A DNA stretch of 64,000 bases, taken from Mycobacterium senriense. Lineage in GTDB: Bacteria; Actinomycetota; Actinomycetes; Mycobacteriales; Mycobacteriaceae. The stretch lies in assembly GCF_019668465.1 (NCBI RefSeq), contig NZ_AP024828.1:5580001-5644000 (forward strand). The letters run 5' to 3'. A program made the position numbers and the translations under genes. How positions within the stretch are numbered: position 1 is the stretch's first letter; each line of letters opens with the position of its first letter. Positions 39,032 through 48,679 of this stretch are shown in pieces. Below the pieces are notes generated by a model. That model saw only the letters and a list, made by a program, of their open reading frames with translations. It was not told the DNA's origin and searched no databases.

Positions 39032-40087
39032 CTAGCGGTCGTGGGCCATTCCGTGGCTGGCACCGTGTTCGGACTGGCTCTCCGAATGGCCACCGGAGCC
39101 GCCGGGCGAGTCCCCGCGGATGTCGATGCGCCACCCGGTGAGCCGGGCGGCCAGGCGCGCGTTCTGGCCTTCCTTGCCGATGGCCAGCGACAACTGGAAG
39201 TCGGGCACCACCACGCGGGCGGCGCGGGCCGCCTGGTCGATGATCGAGACCGATACCACCTTCGCCGGTGACAGCGCGTTGGCGACGAAGCGCGCGGGGT
39301 CCTCGTCGTAGTCGATGATGTCGATTTTCTCGCCGGAGAGCTCGCTCATCACGTTGCGGACCCGCTGCCCCATCGGGCCGATGCAGGCGCCTTTGGCGTT
39401 GAGGCCGGGAAGGTTGGACTTCACCGCGATCTTGGAGCGATGGCCGGCCTCGCGGGCTACGGCGACGATCTCCACCGATTCGTCGGCGATCTCGGGGACT
39501 TCCAGCGAGAACAACCTGCGGACCAGGTTGGGGTGGGTCCTGGACAGGGTGATCAGCGGTTCCCGGGCGCCGCGGGTCACCCCGATCACGTAGCAGCGCA
39601 CGCGGTTGCCGTGCTCGTAGCTTTCGCCGGGAACCTGCTCGGCCGCCGGGATCACGCCCTCGGAGGCCTTCGTCTCGGTGCCCATCCGGACCACGACCAG
39701 TCCCCGCGCGTTGGCCCGGCTGTCCCGCTGGATGACGCCCGCCACGATCTCGCCCTCGCGGGTGGAGAACTCGCCGTAGGTCCGCTCGTTTTCGGCGTCC
39801 CGGAAGCGCTGCAGCATGACCTGGCGCGCGGTGGTGGCGGCGATGCGGCCGAAACCCTCGGGGGTGTCGTCCCATTCACTGATGACGTTGTCGTCTTCGT
39901 CGGTCTCCCGGGCCATCACCCGCACGACACCGGTCTTGCGGTCGATCTCGATCCGCGCGTCGTTCTGGTGGCCTTCGGTGTGCCGGTAGGCGGTGAGCAG
40001 CGCCGACTTGATGGTGTCGAGCAGCTCGTTGACCGAGATGCCCCGATCCACCTCGATGGCGTGCAGCGCGGCCATGTCGATGTTCAT
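39032..40087 (-). CDS. nusA: Transcription termination/antitermination factor NusA
   Basis: A 351-residue NusA. The N-terminal RNA-polymerase-binding domain (about 1-125), S1 domain (about 130-200, [13 protein letters not shown]), and two KH domains ([18 protein letters not shown] at about 233; [18 protein letters not shown] at about 303) are present. The short C-terminus lacks the acidic repeats of E. coli, as in other mycobacteria. The ATG overlaps the rimP stop (ATGA). Confidence 0.97.
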   Translation of the reverse strand: MNIDMAALHAIEVDRGISVNELLDTIKSALLTAYRHTEGHQNDARIEIDRKTGVVRVMARETDEDDNVISEWDDTPEGFGRIAATTARQVMLQRFRDAENERTYGEFSTREGEIVAGVIQRDSRANARGLVVVRMGTETKASEGVIPAAEQVPGESYEHGNRVRCYVIGVTRGAREPLITLSRTHPNLVRRLFSLEVPEIADESVEIVAVAREAGHRSKIAVKSNLPGLNAKGACIGPMGQRVRNVMSELSGEKIDIIDYDEDPARFVANALSPAKVVSVSIIDQAARAARVVVPDFQLSLAIGKEGQNARLAARLTGWRIDIRGDSPGGSGGHSESQSEHGASHGMAHDR

Positions 40088-40617
40088 GCTCCGGTCTCCG
40101 TCCTCCGGGCCTGACCCATACTCGCCAGTTCCAGCTCCGCTTGGTTAGGGGGCGAAAACTCTACCTGCACAACCGCTTTCGCGATGTCACCGAGTGGGAT
40201 CTCGCGCACCGACCAGTCCCGGCCGGCGCGGACCACCAGCGCGACCGCGTCGTCGGTCGTCTCGCCGACCCGGCCGGTCAGCTTCGATCCGTCCAACAGG
40301 ACGACGTCGACCTTGCGGCCGCGGGCCCGACGGAAGTGCTTCGCGCTGGTCAGCGGGCGGTCGACGCCGGGCGAGGAAACCTCGAGCACGTAGTGGTCGC
40401 CGATCGTGTCCAGGCCGTCGAGCAGTGCCGATGCCGAGCGGGACAGCGTGGCCGCCGTGTCCAGATCGAGGCCGTTGTCGCCGTCGGCGATCACCAGGAT
40501 TCGCGGTGGGCGGGTCCGGGCGTCGATGACCACGTCTTCGATCTCGAATCCGGCGCGCGCAAACTCTCCACCGAGTAGCGCGATCACCTGCGTCTGCGAC
40601 GGTAGCCCGGTGGTCAC
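40084..40617 (-). CDS. rimP: Ribosome maturation factor RimP
   Basis: A 177-residue RimP, needed for 30S assembly. [28 protein letters not shown] (cited as [11 protein letters not shown]) and [13 protein letters not shown] (about 87-99) are the family motifs. The GTG start has a GAGGAGCTC Shine-Dalgarno three bases upstream and matches the M. tuberculosis N-terminus (TTGLPSQ). First gene of the rimP-nusA-ylxR-infB-rbfA-nrnA operon; its promoter must lie in the 228-base gap to the divergent gene, where I see no clear -35/-10 pair on this strand. Confidence 0.94.
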   Translation of the reverse strand: MTTGLPSQTQVIALLGGEFARAGFEIEDVVIDARTRPPRILVIADGDNGLDLDTAATLSRSASALLDGLDTIGDHYVLEVSSPGVDRPLTSAKHFRRARGRKVDVVLLDGSKLTGRVGETTDDAVALVVRAGRDWSVREIPLGDIAKAVVQVEFSPPNQAELELASMGQARRTETGA

Positions 40618-40845
40618 GGCGAGCTCCTCATCTTGAGTTGTCCGGTCATCTGGCGGATGTCGGCACCCCGATAACTTCGCAGGCGACTTCCGGCGTCCCG
40701 GCAAAGAAACATCCGTGTCGACAGTTGCTGTCGGTGGCTGCCCTCTGCGAGAACCAGCTATCCACGATACGCCAGGATTCGCCTCTGACGGCGTGATCGC
40801 GTCCTGGCATCGTGCCCGCCTTCGCGCCGATGGCAGGATGTCTTT

Positions 40846-41376
40846 GTGGCTAGCGCAGTTCCGTTCGTCAACAGGCGAGATGTCCTCGCCGGTGGTGTGG
40901 CTTTCGCTGCGCTCGGGGCGGTCGTGACCGCCTGTAGCAAGCCCGCGCCCAAGCCCCCGCCCGTCGAGCAACTGCTGGGGCCGTTGGATCAGGCGCGGCA
41001 CGACAGCACGCTGGCGGCCGCCGCCGCCGCGGCCGTCGGGAACCCACCGCAGGTCGCCGCCGCGCTGACGGTGGTGGCCAGCCAGCGCGCCGCACATGCC
41101 CGCGCGCTGGCCGCGGAGATTTCGCGCGCGACGGGCAAGCTCGCCACGTCGCCGACGAGCGAAGCGCCCAGCCCGGGCCAGGCCCAACCGGCCGGCCCGC
41201 CGCCGCCCCCGCCGCCGGTGTCCGACGTGATCGATGCCCTGCGCGCCTCGGCCGACAGCGCGAGCCGGCTGGTGGGCACCGAATCGGGTTACCGGGCCGG
41301 GCTGCTCGCCTCGATCGCGGCGTCCTGCACGGCGTCGTACACGGTTGCGCTGGTGCCCGGGGGTCCGTCCATATGA
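40846..41376 (+). CDS. Putative Tat-exported lipoprotein (Rv2843-type)
   Basis: A 176-residue protein. The N-terminus carries a twin-arginine-like NRRDVLAGG followed by a hydrophobic stretch and a lipobox ending at the Cys of VVTACSK (about residue 30). The mature protein is Ala-rich and helical with a Pro-rich linker (PPPPPPPV, about 121-128). GTG start preceded by a weak CAGGAT hexamer six bases upstream. Its stop overlaps the next gene's ATG (ATGA). Probably a cell-envelope protein acting with the DUF4439 protein; function unknown. Confidence 0.8.
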   Translation: MASAVPFVNRRDVLAGGVAFAALGAVVTACSKPAPKPPPVEQLLGPLDQARHDSTLAAAAAAAVGNPPQVAAALTVVASQRAAHARALAAEISRATGKLATSPTSEAPSPGQAQPAGPPPPPPPVSDVIDALRASADSASRLVGTESGYRAGLLASIAASCTASYTVALVPGGPSI

Positions 41377-41819
41377 CCTCCGGCAAGGACGCCGACAACC
41401 AGGCGCTGTGCGACGCGCTGGCCATCGAGCACTCGACGATCTACGGCTACGGCATCGTGTCCGCGCTGTCGCCGCCCAGCGTGAACGACATGGTGGTGGA
41501 GGCGCTCGCGCAGCATCGCCAGCGCCGCGACGACGTCATCGCGATGCTGACCGCCCGCAAGGTGACCGCCCCGGTCGCCGCGGCCGGCTACCAGCTGCCC
41601 CTGGTGGTCGGCGGCCCGGCCGACGCGGCGCGGCTGGCCGCACGGATGGAGAACGATGGCGCCGGCGCTTGGCGGGTGGTCGCCGAGCACGCGGAGACAG
41701 GCGCGGACCGCGCGTTCGCCGCGACGGCCCTGGTGCAGAGCGCGGTGATGGCCGCCCGGTGGAGCCGGGTGCTGGGCGCGTGGCCCATCACGACGAGCTT
41801 CCCCGGCGGCAACGACTAA
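41373..41819 (+). CDS. DUF4439, ferritin-like domain protein (Rv2844-type)
   Basis: A 148-residue all-helical protein of the DUF4439 ferritin-like group. [17 protein letters not shown] (about 13-29), [18 protein letters not shown] (about 39-56) and [17 protein letters not shown] contain spaced E/H residues that could bind metal, though the full diiron set is not obvious. No signal peptide of its own; translated with the lipoprotein upstream (ATGA). Role unknown. Confidence 0.78.
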   Translation: MTSGKDADNQALCDALAIEHSTIYGYGIVSALSPPSVNDMVVEALAQHRQRRDDVIAMLTARKVTAPVAAAGYQLPLVVGGPADAARLAARMENDGAGAWRVVAEHAETGADRAFAATALVQSAVMAARWSRVLGAWPITTSFPGGND

Positions 41820-41824
41820 CCCGT

Positions 41825-41870
41825 GGCGATCGCAAGCGCGGCGTAGCCGGGCGAAGCGGGTCGCCACCAT
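41825..41870. repeat. Dispersed intergenic palindromic repeat, copy 2
   Basis: GGCGATCGCAAGCGCGG to GCGGGTCGCCACCAT, filling the convergent gap between the DUF4439 gene and proS, only five bases from each stop. Same element as at 24315-24360 and 46557-46602. Confidence 0.75.
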
Positions 41871-41874
41871 CGGC

Positions 41875-43620
41875 CTAGCGCAGGGCGGCCGCGACGTCGG
41901 CGGCCAGCGACGGCCCGGTCGCCAGTTCGCGGGTTTGCCCGCCGAACCGGTCGCGCAGCTCCACCACGCCGTCCGCCCAGCCCCGTCCCACCACGACGAT
42001 CCAGGGCACACCGAGCAACTCGGCGTCCTTGAACTTCACGCCGGGTGAGGCTTGGCGGTCGTCGAGCAGCACTTCGACGCCCAGCCGGTCCAGCTCGCCG
42101 GCCAGCTCGACGGCCCCGGTGCGGGCTTGCGCGTCCTTGTTGGCGATCACCAGATGGACGTCGAACGGCGCGACCGCGGACGGCCAGCGCAGCCCGAGCT
42201 CGTCGTGGTGCTGCTCGGCGATGACGGCCACCATCCGCGACACCCCGAGGCCGTAGGAGCCCATGGTCAGGCGCACCGGCTTGCCGTCCTCACCGAGCAC
42301 GTCGACCGTGAAGGCGTCGGTGTATTTGCGGCCGAGCTGGAAGATGTGCGCGACTTCGATACCGCGCGCCGAGACCAGCGGGCCCGCGCCATCCGGTGCG
42401 GGGTCACCGTCGCGCACCTCGGCGGCCTCGATGGTGCCGTCTGCGGTGAAGTCCCGGCCGGCGACCAGCCCGACGACGTGCCGCCCGGCCTCGTCGGCCC
42501 CGGTGATCCAGCTGGTGCCGTCCACCACCCGCGGATCGACCAGGTAGCGAATACCGTTGCCCTGCAACGCTTTCGGTCCGATGTACCCCTTCACCAAGAA
42601 GGGGTACTTGGCGAAGTCGGCGTCATCGAGCAGGGCGTATTCGGCCGGTTCCAGCGCCGCACCCAGCCGTTTGTCGTCGACCTCGCGGTCCCCCGGCACC
42701 CCGATGGCCAGCAGCTCCCACTCCCCGCCGGGCTGGCGCACCTTGAGCAGGACGTTCTTCAACGTGTCGGCCGCGGTGACGGTGCGGCCCAGGTTCGCCT
42801 GGTTGGCCCAGTCCACCAGGGTGGCGATGGTCGGGGTGTTGCCGGTGTCGTGGACCACCGCTTCGGGCAGCCCCTCGGTGGGCTGCGCCTCCGGGCGGGC
42901 GGTGACGACGGCCTCGACGTTGGCCGCGTAGCCGGATTCCAGGCACCGCACGAAGGTGTCCTCTCCGACCGCGCTCTCGGCCAGGAACTCCTCGGAGGCG
43001 CTGCCGCCCATGGCGCCCGACACCGCGGACACGATGACGTAGCGCACCTGCAGGCGCGCGAAGATGCGCTGATAGGCCTCGCGATGCGCGTGGTAGGCGG
43101 CCTTGAGTCCGGCGTCGTCGATGTCGAACGAGTAGGAGTCCTTCATCACAAACTCCCGCACGCGCAGGATGCCGGCCCGCGGCCGCGCCTCGTCACGGTA
43201 TTTGTTCTGGATCTGATACAGCAGGACCGGGAAGTCCTTGTACGAGCTGTATTCGCCCTTGACGGTCAGGGTGAACAGTTCTTCGTGGGTGGGGCCCAGC
43301 AGGTAGTCGTTGCCGCGGCGGTCCTGCAGCCGGAACACCGAGTCGCCGTATTCGGTCCACCGGTTCGTCGTCTCGTACGGTGCGCGCGGGAGCAACGCGG
43401 GCAACAAGATCTCTTGCCCGCCAATGGCGTTCATCTCCTCGCGGACGATCCGCTCGATGCGGCGCAGCACCCGCAATCCCAGCGGCAGCCAGCTGTACAG
43501 CCCGGGCGCGACGGGGCGGATGTAGCCGGCCCGGATCAAAAGCTTGTGGCTGGCGACTTCGGCGTCGGCGGGATCGTCGCGCAAGGTGCGCAAAAACAAC
43601 TGGGACATCCGGGTGATCAC
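41875..43620 (-). CDS. proS: Prolyl-tRNA synthetase
   Basis: A 581-residue bacterial-type ProRS with editing (INS) insertion. Class II motif 1 ([25 protein letters not shown], cited as [18 protein letters not shown]), motif 2 ([23 protein letters not shown], cited as [18 protein letters not shown]), the INS domain (about 225-390) and motif 3 ([18 protein letters not shown]) are all intact. GTG start as in M. tuberculosis. Confidence 0.97.
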   Translation of the reverse strand: MITRMSQLFLRTLRDDPADAEVASHKLLIRAGYIRPVAPGLYSWLPLGLRVLRRIERIVREEMNAIGGQEILLPALLPRAPYETTNRWTEYGDSVFRLQDRRGNDYLLGPTHEELFTLTVKGEYSSYKDFPVLLYQIQNKYRDEARPRAGILRVREFVMKDSYSFDIDDAGLKAAYHAHREAYQRIFARLQVRYVIVSAVSGAMGGSASEEFLAESAVGEDTFVRCLESGYAANVEAVVTARPEAQPTEGLPEAVVHDTGNTPTIATLVDWANQANLGRTVTAADTLKNVLLKVRQPGGEWELLAIGVPGDREVDDKRLGAALEPAEYALLDDADFAKYPFLVKGYIGPKALQGNGIRYLVDPRVVDGTSWITGADEAGRHVVGLVAGRDFTADGTIEAAEVRDGDPAPDGAGPLVSARGIEVAHIFQLGRKYTDAFTVDVLGEDGKPVRLTMGSYGLGVSRMVAVIAEQHHDELGLRWPSAVAPFDVHLVIANKDAQARTGAVELAGELDRLGVEVLLDDRQASPGVKFKDAELLGVPWIVVVGRGWADGVVELRDRFGGQTRELATGPSLAADVAAALR

Positions 43621-43686
43621 AGCGGGCCAGCCTAGCGGTGACCAGGGGCCTGGCGACGATGCGGGCCGCGCCGGGTCCGCAGTGAG

Positions 43687-45303
43687 CTAAAGCTCCCCGG
43701 CGTCGATCGCTTCCTTGACCTCTTGCGCGTGCGCGACTTGCTCGGGCGTGTAGCCGATCAACAGCGCCGCGGCGCCGACGATGACGGCCACGCCGGCCAC
43801 CCACAGCAGCCCGTAGGTGTAGCCGTGGTCCAGCGCGGACAACTGCGCGTCGTTCATGAACTTCACCGGACCGGTGGTGCCGCCCAGATACAGCGTGCGC
43901 GAGGTGATCACGGCCTGGATCACGGCCAGCACCAGCGGCCCACCCAGGCTCTGCAGCATCAGGGCGATCGCCGACACCGGACCGATCTGATCGAAACCCA
44001 CCCCGGCGATCGCCGACAGGGTCAGCGGCACACCGACGATGCCGATGCCGATGCCGCCGATGACGATCGGCATCACCAGGTTGGGGAAGTAAGACACGCC
44101 CCGGTGCATGTACGCCGAGCCGTACAGCATCGCGCCCAGCAGCAGCCAGCCGCCGCCGATGGTCAGCACCCGCGGCGAGAACCGTGACACCAGTTGCGAG
44201 GAGACCCCGAGGCCGATGCCCACCCCGATCACGAACGGGATGAAGCCGACACCTGCGCGCAGTGCGCTGTAGCCCAGGATGTCCTGCACGTACAGACCGA
44301 TGCAGACCGTCAGGCTGAACATGAGTCCGCCGGCCAGCAAGACCGCGGCGAAGGTGACCAGCCGGTTGCGGTCGCGGAACAGTTCAAAAGGGACGACGGG
44401 ATTCTCGGCGGTGCGCTCCACGATGATGAAGGCAAGAGCGGCACCCATAGCCACCACGCCCGAGCCGATGGTGGTGATCGACACCCAGCCCCTTTCCGGG
44501 CCCATCGAGAACGCGAACACGGCCGCAGTGCAGGTCAATGTGGCCAGCATGGCCCCGGTCGCGTCGAGCTTCATCCGCTCGCGGTTGGTCTCGCGCAGCG
44601 CGGTGCGGGCCAGGTACATCATCACCAGGCCGATCGGCACGTTCACCAAGAACGCCAGCCGCCACGACACCTCGGTGAGCGCTCCGCCGACGACGAGGCC
44701 CATCACCGAACCGACCGCCGTCATCGCGGCGAACACCGCCGTCGCGAAGTTGCGGGCCGGGCCCTTGGGGAAGGTGGTCGCCACCAGGGCCAGACCGGTC
44801 GGCGAGGCGATGGCCGAGCCGACGCCCTGCGACAGCCGGGCGATCACCATGGTGGCCTCGTCCCAGGCGACCGCGCACAGCACGGAAGAGATGGTGAACA
44901 GCGCGACACCGACGATGAAGGTGCGCTTGCGCCCGATCGTGTCGCCGAGGCGACCGCCCAGCAGCATCAGGCCGCCGAACGTCAGCACGTAGGCGGTGAT
45001 GACCCAGCTGCGTCCGGCGTCGGACAAGCTGAGATCGTTCTGGATCTTGGGGAGCGCGACGATGGCGACGGTGCTGTCCATGGTTGCGAGCAGCTGCATA
45101 CCGCCGATGGCGATCACGGCCGCGATGAAGCGTCGGGAGGGCATCCACGCCGGGTAGTACTTGCTGGTGCGCTTCAAGGCGGTCTCCGCCGCGGGCTCGG
45201 AGGCGGTCTCCGCCGGAAGCGCAGCGCTCACCGGGGCCGGACGATCGGGGCGCGCCGAGGCCAGTTGCTGCACCGCGCGCTCTGCATCGTTGAGAGCCGT
45301 CAT
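43687..45303 (-). CDS. efpA: MFS multidrug efflux transporter, QacA/EmrB (14-TM) family
   Basis: A 538-residue transporter homologous to EfpA (Rv2846c). A cytoplasmic N-terminal tail (about 1-55) precedes 14 predicted membrane helices. MFS motif A is GGRLGDTIGRKRTF (about 120-133), and the antiporter motif C-like LVVGGALTEVSWR lies near 205. It exports lipophilic drugs or lipids by proton antiport. It follows cysG by 33 bases on the same strand, but that gap has operator-like palindromes, so it may have its own control. Confidence 0.95.
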   Translation of the reverse strand: MTALNDAERAVQQLASARPDRPAPVSAALPAETASEPAAETALKRTSKYYPAWMPSRRFIAAVIAIGGMQLLATMDSTVAIVALPKIQNDLSLSDAGRSWVITAYVLTFGGLMLLGGRLGDTIGRKRTFIVGVALFTISSVLCAVAWDEATMVIARLSQGVGSAIASPTGLALVATTFPKGPARNFATAVFAAMTAVGSVMGLVVGGALTEVSWRLAFLVNVPIGLVMMYLARTALRETNRERMKLDATGAMLATLTCTAAVFAFSMGPERGWVSITTIGSGVVAMGAALAFIIVERTAENPVVPFELFRDRNRLVTFAAVLLAGGLMFSLTVCIGLYVQDILGYSALRAGVGFIPFVIGVGIGLGVSSQLVSRFSPRVLTIGGGWLLLGAMLYGSAYMHRGVSYFPNLVMPIVIGGIGIGIVGVPLTLSAIAGVGFDQIGPVSAIALMLQSLGGPLVLAVIQAVITSRTLYLGGTTGPVKFMNDAQLSALDHGYTYGLLWVAGVAVIVGAAALLIGYTPEQVAHAQEVKEAIDAGEL

Positions 45304-45309
45304 AAAGGG

Positions 45310-45331
45310 TTACCTTACAGTAATCTTAAGA
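45310..45331 (-). promoter_or_regulatory. Operator-like palindromes upstream of efpA
   Basis: The AT-rich 33-base cysG-efpA gap contains TTACCTTACAGTAA (45310-45323; TTAC-N6-GTAA, with a nested TTACAGTAA) and the 8-bp palindrome TCTTAAGA (45324-45331). They end 7 bases from the efpA start. TTAC...GTAA half-sites are typical of TetR-family operators; no regulator gene is adjacent. Confidence 0.45.
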
Positions 45332-45336
45332 ATCGT

Positions 45337-46542
45337 TTAAAGCCCGAAGCCCGCCACGGCGCCGATCACGATGATCGCGGGAGCTCGGATACCCTCGGCG
45401 CGAATCTTTTCGGGCGTGTCGGCGAGGGTGGCCCGCAAAGTGTGTTGAGCGGCGGTCGTTCCATGCTGAACCACCAGCACCGGGGTATCCGCAGGTCGGC
45501 CGCCTTTAAGCAGTGCTTCGGCGAAAAGCTCGATGCGCTCGACCGCCATCAGCAAAACAATCGTGCCCGACATTGCGGCCAGCGCATCCCAATTCACTAA
45601 CGATTCGGGATGGCCGGGTGGCAGATGGCCGCTGACCACCACAAACTCGTGATTTATCGCCCGATGCGTGACCGGAACGCCCGCCAAAGCGGGCACTCCT
45701 ATGGCACTTGTCACACCTGGCACCACCGTCACGGGTATCCCGGCCTCGACGCACGCCTGCACCTCTTCGTAGCCGCGGGCGAACACGAAGGGGTCGCCGC
45801 CCTTGAGGCGCACCACGAAGCTGCCGGCGCGGGCACGTTCGATCATGACGTCGTTGATGGCGTCCTGGGCCATGGCCCGCCCGTACGGGATCTTTGCGGC
45901 GTCGATGACCTCGACGTGCGGGGGCAGCTCGGCGAGGAGTTCCGGTGGTGCGAGACGGTCGGCGACCACGACGTCGGCCTGGGCCAGCAGGCGCCGGCCG
46001 CGCACGGTGATCAGTTCCGGGTCACCGGGCCCTCCGCCGACCAGTGCGACGCCGCCCTTGACGACGTCGGAGCTCACCGGACTGTCGGGCGTGATGAGTC
46101 CGGTCTGCAGCGCCTCGCGGATCGCCGAGCGGATCGCCGCCGAGCGGCGGTGCTCGCCGCCGGCCAGGACTCCGACGGACAGCCCCGCGTAGTCGAAAGA
46201 CGCTGGGGTGACCGCGGTCCCCTCGACAGCGATGTCCGCCCGGACGCAGAAGATGCGGCGGCTCTCGGCCTCGGCGACCACCGCCTCGTTGACTTGCGCG
46301 TCGTCGGTGGCCGCGATCGCGTACCAGGCTCCGTCGAGGTCGCCGTCGCGGTATTCGCGCAATGCCAGGGTGATTCCCGTCATCGCCTCGACCGACCGCG
46401 TGGCGCTGCGGGAGATGACGTGGACGTCGGCGCCGCTGGCGATGAGCAATGGCAGCCGGCGCTGGGCGACGGTGCCGCCGCCGACCACGACGACCTTTTT
46501 GCCGGTCAGCCGCAGCCCAGCGAGGTAGGCGCTCTCGGTCAC
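45337..46542 (-). CDS. cysG: Siroheme synthase / uroporphyrinogen-III C-methyltransferase fusion
   Basis: A 401-residue CysG-type protein. The N-terminal precorrin-2 dehydrogenase/ferrochelatase domain has KVVVVGGGTVAQRRLPLLI (about 14-32). The C-terminal SUMT domain (from about 160) has GGGPGDPELITVRG (about 172-185), DPFVFARGYEE and the AdoMet/substrate motif VTHRAINHEF. It makes precorrin-2 and siroheme from uroporphyrinogen III, feeding sulfite/nitrite reductases and cobalamin synthesis. It is separated from cobB by a repeat and a long hairpin. Confidence 0.93.
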   Translation of the reverse strand: MTESAYLAGLRLTGKKVVVVGGGTVAQRRLPLLIASGADVHVISRSATRSVEAMTGITLALREYRDGDLDGAWYAIAATDDAQVNEAVVAEAESRRIFCVRADIAVEGTAVTPASFDYAGLSVGVLAGGEHRRSAAIRSAIREALQTGLITPDSPVSSDVVKGGVALVGGGPGDPELITVRGRRLLAQADVVVADRLAPPELLAELPPHVEVIDAAKIPYGRAMAQDAINDVMIERARAGSFVVRLKGGDPFVFARGYEEVQACVEAGIPVTVVPGVTSAIGVPALAGVPVTHRAINHEFVVVSGHLPPGHPESLVNWDALAAMSGTIVLLMAVERIELFAEALLKGGRPADTPVLVVQHGTTAAQHTLRATLADTPEKIRAEGIRAPAIIVIGAVAGFGL

Positions 46543-46556
46543 CCGGCAAGCCTAGT

Positions 46557-46602
46557 GGCGACCGCCGGCGCGGCGGAGCCGGGCGCCGCGGGTCGCTGTT
46601 GG
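46557..46602. repeat. Dispersed intergenic palindromic repeat, copy 3 (diverged)
   Basis: GGCGACCGCCGGCGCGG to GCGGGTCGCTG in the cobB-cysG gap. It keeps the AGCCGGGCG core and the GCGGGTCGC end of copies 1 and 2, but differs at about ten positions. Unlike the others it lies between codirectional genes. Confidence 0.55.
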
Positions 46603-46606
46603 TGCC

Positions 46607-46664
46607 GCGAGCGTAACGCCACGGCGACTTCCAGCCGGATTTTTCGCCGTGGCGTTACGCTCGC
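46607..46664 (-). terminator. Perfect 21-bp inverted repeat at the cobB 3' end
   Basis: The arms 46607-46627 and 46644-46664 are exact reverse complements over 21 bases around a 16-base loop. On the cobB transcript the first arm includes the last three codons and the TAA stop (46657-46655). No T-run follows. A stem this long would be very stable and readable in both directions, suggesting a terminator or processing site separating cobB from cysG. Confidence 0.7.
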
Positions 46665-48049
46665 AGACCGGCTCGCCGGGTGATCGCGTGTGCGACGAAG
46701 CGCGCCACCGCCTCCGGCGCCGCGACAGGATGGGTGTGCAGATACGACGCATGCACACCGGCGTGCACGACGCCGTCGCGCACGGGGCGGCCCTGCCCGC
46801 CGCCGTCGTGGGCCGAATACATCCAGGCGGGCTGATATTCCTCGGTGAATGTGACTGTGGTGCGGTGGAATTCATGCCCCACCGCGCGCTGGCCGGCGGC
46901 ATACAACGACGAATCCGCGACGGCGACGGCGTCGCGATACGCCAGGGTCAGGTGCGGCGTGAACCGCGCCTGACCCGCCAGCACACCGCACATCGGATGG
47001 CCGTCGAGCTCGGACACCAGATAGATCAGTCCGGCGCACTCGGCGTGAATCGGCGCCCCGGCGGCGGCCAGTTCGCTGATCTGCCGGCGCACGACCGCAT
47101 TCGCCGAGAGCTCCGCGGTGAACTGTTCGGGAAACCCGCCGGGCAGCAACACCGCATCGGTGCCGTCGGGCAAGGCGTCGACGAGCGGATCGAATTCGAC
47201 GACGTCGGCGCCGGCGACCGCCAGCAGCTCCGCGTGTTCGGCGTAACCGAAACTGAATGCCTTGCCGGCCGCCACCGCGACGGTCGCGCCGGCGCGCCCG
47301 GGCGCCTCCCCCACTGCCGCCGCCGGATCCCACGCCGGCTCCGCGACCCGGGCGCCGGCCACCGCGACGAACGCCGACAAGTCGACGTGCCGGGCAACCA
47401 ATTCGGTCATCGCCTGCACCGCCAGCCGCGCCCGCTGCCCATACTCCACTGCGGTGACCAGCCCCAAATACCTTGTCGGCAACTCTAATTCAGCCACCCG
47501 TGGGATCGCGCCCAACACCGGGACACCGGCCTGTTCACAGGCTTGGCGCAGCACCTGCTCGTGCCGGGCCGACCCGACCCGGTTGAGGATCGCACCGGCG
47601 ACGCGGGTCGCGGTATCGAACGTCGAAAAGCCATGCAGCAGTGCGGCGATGCTCTGGCTCTGCCCGCGCGCATCGACGACCAGGACGACCGGGGCGCCCA
47701 GCAGGCCGGCGACATGGGCCGTCGATCCGGCAGCGGGAGTCGTGGCGGCGGGCCCGATCCGCCCGTCGAACAACCCCATCACCCCTTCGACCACGGCGAT
47801 GTCGGCGCCGCTGGCGCCGTGGGCGTACAGCGGGCCGATCAGGTTCTCCCCCACCAACACCGGATCGAGGTTGCGGCCCGGCCGGCCGGCGGCCAGGCCG
47901 TGGTAGCCGGGATCGATGAAGTCCGGGCCGACCTTGAACGGCGCGACGGTGTGGCCCGCCTGCCGCAGAGCGCCGATCAAACCCGTTGCCACCGTGGTCT
48001 TTCCGCTGCCGGATGCGGGAGCGGCGACGACGACGGCGGGAACGCTCAC
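46655..48049 (-). CDS. cobB: Cobyrinate a,c-diamide synthase
   Basis: A 464-residue CobB that amidates cobyrinate using glutamine and ATP. The N-terminal ATP site is VVVAAPASGSGKTTVATGL (about 6-24) and the C-terminal class I glutamine-amidotransferase domain has HAECAGLIYLVSE with the catalytic Cys (about 337). The GTG used here overlaps the cobO stop by four bases (GTGA); a GTG three bases upstream is an alternative. Last of a coupled cobalamin operon. Confidence 0.93.
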   Translation of the reverse strand: MSVPAVVVAAPASGSGKTTVATGLIGALRQAGHTVAPFKVGPDFIDPGYHGLAAGRPGRNLDPVLVGENLIGPLYAHGASGADIAVVEGVMGLFDGRIGPAATTPAAGSTAHVAGLLGAPVVLVVDARGQSQSIAALLHGFSTFDTATRVAGAILNRVGSARHEQVLRQACEQAGVPVLGAIPRVAELELPTRYLGLVTAVEYGQRARLAVQAMTELVARHVDLSAFVAVAGARVAEPAWDPAAAVGEAPGRAGATVAVAAGKAFSFGYAEHAELLAVAGADVVEFDPLVDALPDGTDAVLLPGGFPEQFTAELSANAVVRRQISELAAAGAPIHAECAGLIYLVSELDGHPMCGVLAGQARFTPHLTLAYRDAVAVADSSLYAAGQRAVGHEFHRTTVTFTEEYQPAWMYSAHDGGGQGRPVRDGVVHAGVHASYLHTHPVAAPEAVARFVAHAITRRAGLRA

Positions 48050-48660
48050 CACTCGATGCCCTTCTGTCCCTTACGCCCGGCGTCCATCGGGTGCTTGACC
48101 TTGGCCATCTCGGTCACCAGGTCGGCCGCGTCGATCAGGCGCTGCGGCGCGTCGCGTCCGGTGATGACCACGTGCTGATGACCGGGTCGGGCGGCCAACG
48201 CAGCTACCACGTCGTCGACGTCCACCCAACCCCACTTCAGCGGATAGGTGAACTCGTCCAGCACGTAGAAGTCGTGACGCTGATCGGCCAGCCGGTGCGC
48301 GATCTCCGCCCAGCCGTCGGCCGCGGCCGCCGCGTGATCGACGTCGCTGCCTGACTTGCGGGTCCACGACCAGCCCGCGCCCATCTTGTGCCATTCGACG
48401 GGGGCGCCGACCTGGTGCTGGTCGTGCAGGCGGCCCAGCTGGGCGAAGACCGCCTCCTCGCCCACCTTCCACTTGGCGCTCTTGACGAACTGGAACACCG
48501 CGACGGACAGTCCAGCATTCCACGCGCGCAGCGCCATGCCGAATGCCGCCGTGGACTTACCTTTTCCGGGCCCGGTGTGCACGGCCAGCACCGGCGTGTG
48601 CCGACGAGCCCGCGTCGTCAGGCCGTCGTCGGGAACTTGCAGTGGAACGCCCTGTGGCAT
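48046..48660 (-). CDS. cobO: Corrinoid adenosyltransferase
   Basis: A 204-residue CobO/BtuR that adenosylates the cobalt of cob(I)yrinic acid diamide. The ATP loop GPGKGKSTAAFGMALRA (about 31-47) is the unusual CobA P-loop; VLDEFTYPLKWGW (about 135) and ITGRDAP complete the family pattern. Preceded by the chelatase gene (19 bases) and overlapping cobB. Confidence 0.95.
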   Translation of the reverse strand: MPQGVPLQVPDDGLTTRARRHTPVLAVHTGPGKGKSTAAFGMALRAWNAGLSVAVFQFVKSAKWKVGEEAVFAQLGRLHDQHQVGAPVEWHKMGAGWSWTRKSGSDVDHAAAAADGWAEIAHRLADQRHDFYVLDEFTYPLKWGWVDVDDVVAALAARPGHQHVVITGRDAPQRLIDAADLVTEMAKVKHPMDAGRKGQKGIEW

Positions 48661-48679
48661 CAGCGTCTACCCTTTCCAC

